DNA of 7,044 bases from Oscillospiraceae bacterium (GCA_003505905.1 DNXM01000184.1:1-7044), one strand, 5' to 3'; numbered from the stretch's first letter, positions 1-5,483 are shown. Notes: generated by a model from the letters alone, not told the origin. A program made the numbers and translations.

Positions 1-411
1 CGTCAAACATATTCTTCAATCGAAAGCGGCAAACGGAAAATGTCGTGGAACACCTATCTTTCACTCCTGCTTTTGTTTGATTATCATGCCACAACGCACC
101 GTTTATTGCGAACACTGAATTTAATGCCGGTTGAATTTTTTACCGCCATTAACAACGGCAACAAGCTTGCCGGGAATTCAAGCAACACAATTGCCGGTAT
201 TCCCGAAACCATCACCGAAAAGCTTGACGACAAGGCTTTGCATACCATCCGCACGGTGGTTATGATTGAGTATGCGAGGTGTGCCGATATTTCGGGTGAT
301 GAGGTTGTCAAAGCGTTTGAGGGTACTTCCGTGCGTAAAACAATCTCCGACACGGAATTTCAAACGCTTGCGGCTATTCAACGAATCAAAGAAGGTAATG
401 CCAAATCATGA
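1..411 (+). CDS. XRE-family helix-turn-helix regulator, 5' truncated by the window edge (ImmR-like partner of the next gene)
   Basis: The frame is open from base 1 and ends at TGA 409-411. The first in-window residues, RQTYSSIESGKRKMSW, look like the recognition helix and following turn of a Cro/CI-type HTH domain (compare the usual S-x-x-x-x-IE-x-GKR pattern). The DNA-binding domain therefore starts upstream of the window, and the ATG at 40, which lies inside this motif, is very unlikely to be the true start. A stretch YLSLLLLFDYHATTHRLLRT follows, as in many XRE regulators. The last 85 or so residues, an Ala/Ile/Glu-rich and probably helical region, match nothing I recognise. The stop codon overlaps the start of the downstream metallopeptidase (ATGA at 408-411), which points to translational coupling. 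XRE regulators next to ImmA/IrrE peptidases are typically repressors inactivated by that peptidase; this is family knowledge, not shown here. Confidence 0.72.
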   Translation, partial: RQTYSSIESGKRKMSWNTYLSLLLLFDYHATTHRLLRTLNLMPVEFFTAINNGNKLAGNSSNTIAGIPETITEKLDDKALHTIRTVVMIEYARCADISGDEVVKAFEGTSVRKTISDTEFQTLAAIQRIKEGNAKS

Positions 412-1082
412 CAAAGAGCATGAAAAAATCAGTCCGTATCTTTCAAAAGAAATACCGCTTGAATGCAATTAACCGTGATGCACTTCTTTCCGTTTTTCGG
501 GAGCAGGGATACACTCTGATACCGTTTCACGCCGCACACAACCAAGCGGATGTTGCGCAGGTGATTGAGAACTTGAATCTCATGGAGCTTGTTTCGGTTT
601 CCAACGGGTTCACCTTTGTGAATGAGCGTTTTCGACTGGTTTTCGTCAATGAGGATTTGTCGGATGAAGAGCAGTTGATTGTGCTTGCACATGAAGAAGG
701 TCACATTTTTTTGCAGCACATTCAATCGCAGTCCATTCTCGGGCAGGATGTTATGCAGGAACATGAGGCAAATGAATTTGCTCATTTTTTACTTCATCCG
801 AGCGGTTCGGAAAAAGGCAAGAGGTGGATTGCTCTCCACAAAAAAGCGGTTTGCGTGATGGCGGCGTGTCTGATGCTTGTCGCTATCGGTACATCGGCTT
901 TCGTTTTGACTACAAAAGCCGATTCCTACTATGGCAACTTTTACATCACCGAAACGGGTAAGAAATACCACAAAAAAGATTGTATCTATGTAAAAAATAA
1001 AAAAAATATCCACCGCATGACAAAAGAAGAATTTGAAAGCGGTGAATATGATGCCTGTAAGGTTTGTCTGCCGGACAAATAA
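408..1082 (+). CDS. Membrane-anchored ImmA/IrrE family metallopeptidase with C-terminal Cys/His domain
   Basis: A 224-residue protein. The N-terminal half carries the zinc-peptidase motif LAHEEGHIFLQH (His95, Glu96, His99), followed by EHEANEFAHFLL, in which Glu120 is the probable third metal ligand; this is the ImmA/IrrE (M78) signature. Residues about 146-168 form one hydrophobic helix, preceded by the basic stretch KGKRW..LHKK. The positive-inside rule therefore puts the peptidase in the cytoplasm and the C-terminus outside. The last 45 residues (YITETGKKYHKKDC at 179-192, then CKVC at 217-220) resemble the small Ada-type or Ada-like metal-binding module often found at the ends of secreted Firmicute proteins, with His188, Cys192, Cys217 and Cys220 as likely ligands. 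Family members cleave or destabilise a partner regulator, here presumably the overlapping upstream XRE protein. The substrate and the signal are inferred. A hairpin terminator follows directly. Confidence 0.85.
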   Translation: MTKSMKKSVRIFQKKYRLNAINRDALLSVFREQGYTLIPFHAAHNQADVAQVIENLNLMELVSVSNGFTFVNERFRLVFVNEDLSDEEQLIVLAHEEGHIFLQHIQSQSILGQDVMQEHEANEFAHFLLHPSGSEKGKRWIALHKKAVCVMAACLMLVAIGTSAFVLTTKADSYYGNFYITETGKKYHKKDCIYVKNKKNIHRMTKEEFESGEYDACKVCLPDK

Positions 1083-1087
1083 TCGCA

Positions 1088-1123
1088 AAGCTTCTTCTGA
1101 AAATGAGGAGGCTTTTTTATTTT
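1088..1123 (+). terminator. Intrinsic terminator of the XRE/peptidase operon
   Basis: Five bases after the stop codon, AAGCTTCTTC (1088-1097) pairs over 10 bp, including two G-U pairs, with GAGGAGGCTT (1105-1114). The loop is 7 bases and TTTTATTTT follows. Read on the minus strand the two G-U pairs become A-C mismatches and no T-run follows, so it should act mainly on plus-strand transcripts. It overlaps the stop codon of the convergent cbiO gene (1117-1119). Confidence 0.8.
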
Positions 1124-1776
1124 GGCAGAAGAACGGTTCTGTCGATAAGCGGCAGGAGCGTGTTTTCATCGTGCGTTGCAAAAATCAGCGTTTTTTCGCT
1201 GCTTTTCCAATCGGCGAATAATTCCGAAAACAGAGCCTGCGTTGTTTTGTCCAAGCCTGCCAACGGCTCGTCCAATATCAGCACATCGGGATTCAGTGAG
1301 AGAACGGAAGCAAGCGCAACCCGCTTTTTTTGCCCCGTGCTCAAATGATAGGGTGCTTTATTTCGAACTGCTTCAAGCCCCAATAACGATATGCAGTCAC
1401 AAACACGGCGGTCGATTTCATTTTCTGATAGACCGAGCTGTCTCGGACCGAATGCAATTTCATCGTAAACCGTTGGTTGGAACAGCATAACATCCGTGTT
1501 TTGAAACAGAAAACCGATTCGCTTATGGAATTGCTTTGCCTGCGCATTGCAGGAAAGATATTGCTTTGTGATTTCAACACCATCGAAAAAGTATGAGCCG
1601 TTCTGTGGAAAGGACAGCCCGTTTATGATTCGGAACAGGGTCGATTTTCCCGAACCGTTGTCGCCCGAAACCGCACAGCATTCACCTTTCTCAAATGCAC
1701 AGGAAAAATCGGATAACACTTGGCTTTGTTCGTTCGGATAGGAAAATGAGATATGGTTTAATTCAATCAATTTCAT
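1117..1776 (-). CDS. cbiO: Nickel/cobalt ECF transporter ATP-binding protein (CbiO/NikO type)
   Basis: A 219-residue ABC ATPase that powers metal uptake from the inner face of the membrane. All nucleotide-binding motifs are intact: Walker A GDNGSGKST (38-46), Q-loop FLFQNTD (89-95, Gln92), signature LSTGQKKR (145-152), Walker B VLILDE (165-170), D-loop AGLD (173-176) and switch His202 in ATHD. The stretch YDEIAFGPRQLGL (104-116) after the Q-loop is characteristic of the CbiO/EcfA branch. It ends about 17 residues after the switch histidine, so it lacks the C-terminal extension of longer EcfA proteins and belongs with the short NikO/CbiO forms. It is the last gene of the operon and starts 2 bases after the cbiQ stop, with AAGGGA about 8 bases upstream of its ATG inside the cbiQ end. 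Only one ATPase gene is seen, so the complex probably uses a homodimer. Ni2+ versus Co2+ cannot be decided from this subunit. Confidence 0.93.
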   Translation of the reverse strand: MKLIELNHISFSYPNEQSQVLSDFSCAFEKGECCAVSGDNGSGKSTLFRIINGLSFPQNGSYFFDGVEITKQYLSCNAQAKQFHKRIGFLFQNTDVMLFQPTVYDEIAFGPRQLGLSENEIDRRVCDCISLLGLEAVRNKAPYHLSTGQKKRVALASVLSLNPDVLILDEPLAGLDKTTQALFSELFADWKSSEKTLIFATHDENTLLPLIDRTVLLPK

Positions 1777-1778
1777 GC

Positions 1779-2489
1779 TTACAGTCCCTTATAATCATCG
1801 GTAAAGCAACGGCATTGCATGGCTTCCACCATTTCACGGTTCATTTCAAGCCCCCGAATGAATGTTACGCCCATGATGCCACCAACGGAACGACGACTTT
1901 TTGGTAAATGTCCGACCGTGCGCAGTCGATATGCTTCTAACAGATTGGTTAAAAAACGACCTAAAACAGCAATATACTGCAATGTAATATCCATTGTAAA
2001 AACGAAAACGCTCGGAATGCGGAGCTGACGCAGGGCTTTGGTGATTTGATTCCACTGTGTGGTGCGGTTAAATAGAGCAACCGCCGAGGAACAGAGAAAG
2101 ATTTTCAGCGCAATTATGCAGGAATTCGACAATTGCGACGGGTGGAGAATGGCGCCGGGAAAAAGCAGAATGACCGCAATACTGACAGCGAAAAAGGCGG
2201 ATTTCAAAATGGATGCCAGTATTTTTGCGGGAGCAAAGCACAATGAAACCAGCAAAGCCGCTGTTGCACCAAGCAACAGAATTTTAATTTGACACACAGC
2301 AATGAAAGCAACAAAAGCGACCGTAACAAGCAACTTGAGCATAGCGGGAAGTCGGCTTTTGGCTCTGCACGGAACTTGAACACGAGCCATGGCTTCGGAA
2401 ATGCGCCGTACCGTTTGCTGTGCGAATGCGTTTTCTATTCGCTTGGTCGGCGTATAGGCATCTTCAACTGTCATCGAGTCAGGTATCAT
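1779..2489 (-). CDS. cbiQ: Nickel/cobalt ECF transporter transmembrane (T) component, CbiQ/NikQ type
   Basis: A 236-residue membrane protein with hydrophobic segments around residues 50-88, 95-112, 122-140 and 160-182, and a C-terminal cytoplasmic pair of helices. Those helices carry the two Arg-centred coupling motifs of EcfT proteins: LRT (189-191, in EAYRLRTVG) and CRC (226-228, in EAMQCRCF). These normally read close to Ala-Arg-Gly; here the arginines are kept but the flanking residues are not. The T component links the substrate-binding subunit to the ATPases. Its identity is supported by the flanking cbiM and cbiO. The start overlaps the cbiM end by 11 bp, with a weak purine-rich ribosome site (GAAAGAGAAAAAG). 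An in-frame ATG at 2472-2474 is an alternative start with a poorer upstream site. Confidence 0.88.
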   Translation of the reverse strand: MIPDSMTVEDAYTPTKRIENAFAQQTVRRISEAMARVQVPCRAKSRLPAMLKLLVTVAFVAFIAVCQIKILLLGATAALLVSLCFAPAKILASILKSAFFAVSIAVILLFPGAILHPSQLSNSCIIALKIFLCSSAVALFNRTTQWNQITKALRQLRIPSVFVFTMDITLQYIAVLGRFLTNLLEAYRLRTVGHLPKSRRSVGGIMGVTFIRGLEMNREMVEAMQCRCFTDDYKGL

Positions 2490-3495
2490 AGTGCATCTTT
2501 TTCTCTTTCATCGGAATGGAAATCAGCTTGAACAGGATAATCAGAACGGCAACGCCGATGATGGCGGAGAGTAAATACGCCGCTGCTTCGCCGACACCGT
2601 TCAAAGTGTAGTCTGGCATCAGTGCCTTGAGTGACCAACCATTTGCCAAATCGTTAGGCGTATAGCTGAGCGATTCACCGCCGGTAACTACTTGGGCGAT
2701 TTCTTCGGCGCTCCATTCGCCCCAAGCCGTTCCGTCTGCAAGTAAGCCGATTGGCGTGGCAACAACGAGAACAGCCGGCAGAATTAACAGCGGTAACCGT
2801 TCTTTTGAACGCATCTTGTTTTCCGAAGCGATGAGATGCGGGCTTGTTTTGCGAATGAACGCATAAACGGATGCTGTGAAAACAGCTTCGACAATGCCGG
2901 CAATGGCTAAATGAGAAAGCATCATTGCAGGAACGGAAACCGACAAATCATAAGGACAATACAACGCTTGACCCAATGCGTCTTTGAAGAGCATTGGCTG
3001 AATACCGAATTCAATTGCGGCGCATAATGCGGCAGCATTCAAGCCGACATAGGAACCGATGGCGGCTGTAAAGCAGGAGAAAATCGTTGAACGGTTACGG
3101 AATAAACGCCGAAGCAAACAGTAAACGGCATAACCCAAATACGGCAGAACAAACGCCATGTTGAAGCAGTTTGCGCCAAATGACAAGATTCCGCCGTCAC
3201 CGAACAGAACAGCCTGAAGGAGCAGGGCTGTTGAAATCGAAATGCAAGCCGCATTTGGACCCAACAGCAACGCAATCAGCGTGCCGCCGACTGCGTGACC
3301 CGTTGTGCCGCCTAACATCGGAACATTGAACATCATGGCGAGAAACGAAAAAGACGCACCGATGCCGAGCGTGGAGAAATTCTCTATCGGCACATCAACC
3401 TTGACTTTTTTGACGGCATATGTCCAAATCGGTGTCATCGCCGCCGTCATGACGGCACAGGTGGCAGGGGAGAGATAGTTTTCGGGAATGTGCAT
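2479..3495 (-). CDS. cbiM: Nickel/cobalt ECF transporter substrate-specificity component, CbiM/NikM with fused NikN-like C-terminus
   Basis: A 338-residue integral membrane protein that captures the metal ion. It begins MHIPENYLSP; in this family the free N-terminus and His2 are metal ligands, and His67 in GGTTGHAVGG (62-71) falls at the position of the conserved loop histidine described for NikM. Other family marks are GDGGILSFGANCFNMAF (99-115) and SHLAIAGIVEA (194-204). After a basic linker (227-233) comes a second module typical of CbiM/NikMN fusions: a helix ending TPIGLLADGTAWGEW (247-261), then MPDYTLNG (293-300) and a last membrane helix (304-326). The separate small CbiN or NikN subunit is therefore replaced by this tail. 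The start is fixed by AGGAG (3503-3507), 7 bases upstream of ATG, and by the requirement for Met-His at the N-terminus. First gene of cbiM-cbiQ-cbiO, with its own promoter. Nickel or cobalt remains open. Confidence 0.93.
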   Translation of the reverse strand: MHIPENYLSPATCAVMTAAMTPIWTYAVKKVKVDVPIENFSTLGIGASFSFLAMMFNVPMLGGTTGHAVGGTLIALLLGPNAACISISTALLLQAVLFGDGGILSFGANCFNMAFVLPYLGYAVYCLLRRLFRNRSTIFSCFTAAIGSYVGLNAAALCAAIEFGIQPMLFKDALGQALYCPYDLSVSVPAMMLSHLAIAGIVEAVFTASVYAFIRKTSPHLIASENKMRSKERLPLLILPAVLVVATPIGLLADGTAWGEWSAEEIAQVVTGGESLSYTPNDLANGWSLKALMPDYTLNGVGEAAAYLLSAIIGVAVLIILFKLISIPMKEKKMHYDT

Positions 3496-3525
3496 AGCGA
3501 AGCTCCTACATAAAATCTAAAGGAA

Positions 3526-3554
3526 ATTATATGTTCAATCACATAAGTTGTCAA
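3526..3554 (-). promoter_or_regulatory. Sigma-A promoter of the cbiM-cbiQ-cbiO operon
   Basis: On the minus strand TTGACA (3554-3549), exactly 17 bases, then TATAAT (3531-3526): a perfect consensus vegetative promoter. Transcription should start near 3519, giving a leader of only about 24 bases before the ATG at 3495. That is too short for a NiCo or cobalamin riboswitch, so any metal control must act on the promoter DNA. Confidence 0.87.
3530..3545. promoter_or_regulatory. Possible operator: inverted repeat over the cbiM -10 region
   Basis: TATGT-N6-ACATA (3530-3534 and 3541-3545) is a perfect 5-bp inverted repeat that fills the 3' part of the spacer and enters the -10 hexamer. A dimeric repressor bound here would block RNA polymerase. 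It does not match the NikR consensus (GTATGA-N16-TCATAC) or a full Fur-type box. A 5-bp repeat in AT-rich DNA can arise by chance, so this is tentative. Confidence 0.3.
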
Positions 3555-3559
3555 GAACA

Positions 3560-3595
3560 ACCAACAAAAGCCCCCGAGGTTACCCTCAAGGGCTT
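3560..3595 (-). terminator. Intrinsic terminator of the mltG-lipoprotein unit
   Basis: On the minus strand AAGCCCTTGAGG (3595-3584) pairs over 12 bp, including two G-U pairs, with CCTCGGGGGCTT (3579-3568). The loop is GTAA and TTGTTGGTTGTT follows. It lies 21 bases after the lipoprotein stop codon and just upstream of the -35 box of the cbiM promoter, insulating the two minus-strand units. Confidence 0.87.
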
Positions 3596-3615
3596 GAAAG
3601 AACTTGGGTTGCAGA

Positions 3616-4530
3616 TTAGTATTTGAATGCGCTGTATGTGATGTGGGTTGTACCGGTTGCGGTTGCGGCACCGATAGAACCGGTATCAATAGAAGTCTTA
3701 ATATTGTACTCAACCTTGAGTGAAACAAGGTGACCCGTTGCGGCATCAATGGTTGCAACAACCTTTGCACCGCTGTAGCTCTCGTTGACAACAGCCTTTT
3801 CGAATGTGCCTTCGATTGCATCGAAAATAACAGGTCCCGTCTTGTGGTCGTAGTAACCCTTATCCTCGTTGCCGACACAGATACCGCACTTGTCAATCGG
3901 GGTGCTGCCGGTCTTGGAGTTTGAGGAGCCCTTAGTTGAGCCGTTCTTCACGCTCAAAGTAACAACAAGGTTGCTTCCGGATTGCTTGCAGGCTGCGCCT
4001 GTAAGGTCGCCGGCTGTCAAAGTGCTTTTGCGAAGATAATGCTTTTTCGCATCGCTTTCCCATTTGCCCTTGGTCACATCTTCGGTGTACTTGTTGTCGG
4101 CACCGATGCCCATGAACTTGTAAACAAGACTCTTAAAGGTTTTGAATGCAATGCCTGCATCCATCTTCTCGTTGTCGGTGACACGCTCTTTGTGGAAGCC
4201 GACCTTTGCATCAAACGCATCGTTGACAGTGTCGTTATATAGAGCGAGAATAGCGGCTTGATCCTGCGGTGCGGTGAGTGCTTCGGCTACCGTTGTAGCT
4301 TCTGCGGCTGTGGTTTCGTCAGCAACCGTTGTTGCATCGGCAACTGTGCTTTCATCTGCGAGCGTTGTTTCGATGACAGGCTCGGCGAGGGGGGTTTCCG
4401 CCGCATCGGTGGCAACGGTTTCTTCGGGTGCGGTGGTGGTTTCTGCCGGTTCTTTACTGCCGCAAGCGGCAAAGCTGATCATGACACAGCCGGCAAGAAG
4501 AACGGCAAGAATTGCTTTGATGTTTTTCAT
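3616..4530 (-). CDS. Lipoprotein of unknown function with Thr/Ala/Glu-rich repeat linker
   Basis: A 304-residue protein that I do not recognise beyond its architecture. It starts MKNIKAILAVLL and has a lipobox-like SFAAC ending at Cys23; LLAGC ending at Cys15 is a second candidate, but its hydrophobic core would be short, so Cys23 is preferred. Residues 24-90 are a low-complexity linker rich in Thr, Ala and Glu, including five hexapeptide repeats (55-84), as expected for a spacer through the Gram-positive wall. The globular part (91-304) begins with a helical segment (ILALYNDTVNDAF) and continues with alternating beta-like stretches (NLVVTLSVKNG, SGAKVVATIDAATGHLVSLK), with Cys181, Cys215 and Cys218 (CGIC). 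ATG 4530 is preceded by AAGGGAG (4540-4546) at good spacing. It lies 45 bases after mltG with no terminator between them, so the two are probably co-transcribed. Substrate-binding or surface-sensing roles are possible but not shown. Confidence 0.85.
   Translation of the reverse strand: MKNIKAILAVLLAGCVMISFAACGSKEPAETTTAPEETVATDAAETPLAEPVIETTLADESTVADATTVADETTAAEATTVAEALTAPQDQAAILALYNDTVNDAFDAKVGFHKERVTDNEKMDAGIAFKTFKSLVYKFMGIGADNKYTEDVTKGKWESDAKKHYLRKSTLTAGDLTGAACKQSGSNLVVTLSVKNGSTKGSSNSKTGSTPIDKCGICVGNEDKGYYDHKTGPVIFDAIEGTFEKAVVNESYSGAKVVATIDAATGHLVSLKVEYNIKTSIDTGSIGAATATGTTHITYSAFKY
4279..4368 (-). repeat. Five degenerate 18-bp tandem repeats (hexapeptide linker repeats)
   Basis: Inside the lipoprotein gene, five in-frame 18-bp units encode TTLADE, STVADA, TTVADE, TTAAEA and TTVAEA (residues 55-84). 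Read on the plus strand, units such as ttcgtcagcaaccgttgt and tgcttcggctaccgttgt differ at several positions. The array is therefore old or under selection rather than a fresh slippage product. Confidence 0.8.
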
Positions 4531-4575
4531 TGGAATTATCTCCCTTCATATTTTACGCCTTACGGCGAAAGGTTA

Positions 4576-5379
4576 CTATTTGCAATATTTTTTAACATTT
4601 GCGGAATGCTCACTCCATGTTACGGCGTAGTGGAATCCGCCGTCTTCATCGGTGAGGAAAAAGTAATAGTCCGTGTCGGCAGGATAGAGTGCCGCTTCAA
4701 TTGCCTCAACACCGACATTGGTAATTGGCCCTGCGGGCAGACCAATACATTTGTAGGCGTTGTACTTTTCGCTGTAGACGGAAACATCCTCGACATAAGG
4801 TTTTACATATTTTTCTAAATAAAAAACGGTAACATCGCATTCTAATTTTCCGTTCTTGGTGTTCAATCGGTTGTGCAAAACGGATGAAACCTTTTTCATT
4901 TCGGGCGAAGTTGCTTCTTCCTGAATAACGGAGGCAATGCGCAGAATCTCGTCGATTGTGTAACCAAGCACGGCGGCACGGCTGCGCATATCCTCTGTAA
5001 TGTGTCGATTAAAATTCGTCAGCATTGTTTTCAAAACAATCTGCGGTGAAGCGGAACGCTCAAATTCATAGGTATCGGGGAACAAATAGCCCTCTAATAA
5101 AAACGGTCTTTCGTCGGCATTGCCGATTTCGGGGATGCAGGTTAAATCGGGGGAAGGGTTGTTGACCGCTTCCAAAAAATCAGCCTGTGAGCAAACGCCG
5201 TTCTCTTCAAGCAATTGACCGTATTCCGGCGCCGTAAGCCCCTCGGGAAAGGTGATGCTTATCGTTTGAATCGGTGCCGTTGTGACAGCGAGGTTTTCTA
5301 ATACTTTATTCGTACTGCTGCATGAACACAGAATAAATGTGAAAGCAACCACCAACAGCACGGTAATTGTTTTTTTCAC
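4576..5379 (-). CDS. mltG: Short lipoprotein form of endolytic transglycosylase MltG (YceG-like)
   Basis: MltG enzymes cut nascent peptidoglycan strands and so help set glycan chain length. Family blocks in order (267-residue numbering): FPEGLT (44-49), LLEGYLFPDTYEF (94-106), IASVIQEEA (148-156) with Glu155 the probable catalytic glutamate, SSVLHNRL (165-172), LECDVTVFYL (179-188), YNAYKCIGLPAGPITNVG (206-223) and a C-terminal GGFHYAVTWSEH (247-258). Departures from the usual motifs are DVT for DPT and NVG for NPG. The protein is shorter than typical MltG (about 330-390 residues): only the second half of the N-terminal LysM-like domain is present. A lipoprotein signal (MKKTITVLLVVAF...LCSC, Cys20) replaces the usual membrane helix. 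I start it at GTG 5379, because GGAGG lies 6 bases upstream and gives an ideal KK-led signal peptide; ATGs at 5397 and 5445 lie at the transcription start and upstream of the promoter -35, respectively. It is the first gene of a unit with the lipoprotein at 3616-4530. Confidence 0.9.
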   Translation of the reverse strand: MKKTITVLLVVAFTFILCSCSSTNKVLENLAVTTAPIQTISITFPEGLTAPEYGQLLEENGVCSQADFLEAVNNPSPDLTCIPEIGNADERPFLLEGYLFPDTYEFERSASPQIVLKTMLTNFNRHITEDMRSRAAVLGYTIDEILRIASVIQEEATSPEMKKVSSVLHNRLNTKNGKLECDVTVFYLEKYVKPYVEDVSVYSEKYNAYKCIGLPAGPITNVGVEAIEAALYPADTDYYFFLTDEDGGFHYAVTWSEHSANVKKYCK

Positions 5380-5385
5380 AATCCA

Positions 5386-5390
5386 CCTCC
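5386..5390 (-). promoter_or_regulatory. Ribosome binding site that decides the GTG start of mltG
   Basis: GGAGG on the minus strand, 6 bases before GTG 5379. The predicted transcript starts near 5400, so the ATG at 5397 would have almost no leader and no Shine-Dalgarno site. The GTG is therefore the better start. Confidence 0.75.
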
Positions 5391-5406
5391 GACACATGAT
5401 GTGAAT

Positions 5407-5435
5407 AGTATACAACAAAAATAATTTGATTGCAA
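5407..5435 (-). promoter_or_regulatory. Sigma-A promoter of mltG
   Basis: On the minus strand TTGCAA (5435-5430), 17 bases, then TATACT (5412-5407). Four of six and five of six bases match consensus. Transcription is expected near 5400, giving a leader of about 20 bases that contains the GGAGG site. The -35 box stands 3 bases from the -35 box of the divergent tRNA promoter. Confidence 0.7.
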
Positions 5436-5438
5436 GGC

Positions 5439-5467
5439 TTGACAAAAGAATATGTGTGTATTATAAT
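5439..5467 (+). promoter_or_regulatory. Sigma-A promoter of tRNA-Ala
   Basis: TTGACA (5439-5444), 17 bases, TATAAT (5462-5467): perfect consensus hexamers and spacing. The start is expected near 5474, about 10 bases before the mature tRNA 5' end at 5484. This suits a strong, constitutive stable-RNA promoter. Confidence 0.88.
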
Positions 5468-5483
5468 ATCTATCGTTCTGCGT

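Noticed and set aside
40..411. A complete small gene starting at ATG 40.
   Set aside because: The codons upstream of 40 continue an XRE recognition helix in the same frame, so the gene is better read as entering from the left edge.
789..1181. A minus-strand open frame across the end of the peptidase gene.
   Set aside because: It is antisense to the transmembrane and Cys/His region of a clearly recognised protein and has no motif of its own.
3496..3615. NiCo or cobalamin riboswitch upstream of the metal transporter.
   Set aside because: The promoter leaves about 24 bases of leader, and the only strong hairpin in the gap is the terminator of the previous unit, upstream of the promoter.
4555..4570. 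Small hairpin CGCC-GTAA-GGCG between mltG and the lipoprotein gene as a terminator.
   Set aside because: The stem is only 4 bp and no T-run follows on the minus strand, so it is not expected to terminate transcription.
4258..4818. A 186-codon plus-strand open frame, rich in Cys, Gly and Phe, opposite the lipoprotein and mltG genes.
   Set aside because: It is antisense to two well-supported genes and its odd composition mirrors the Thr/Ala repeat linker on the other strand. I saw no ribosome site or family motif.
5380..5445. Longer mltG start at ATG 5445 or ATG 5397.
   Set aside because: 5445 lies upstream of the promoter -35 and 5397 about 3 bases from the predicted transcript start, neither with a Shine-Dalgarno site. 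GTG 5379 has GGAGG at 6 bases and gives a clean signal peptide.
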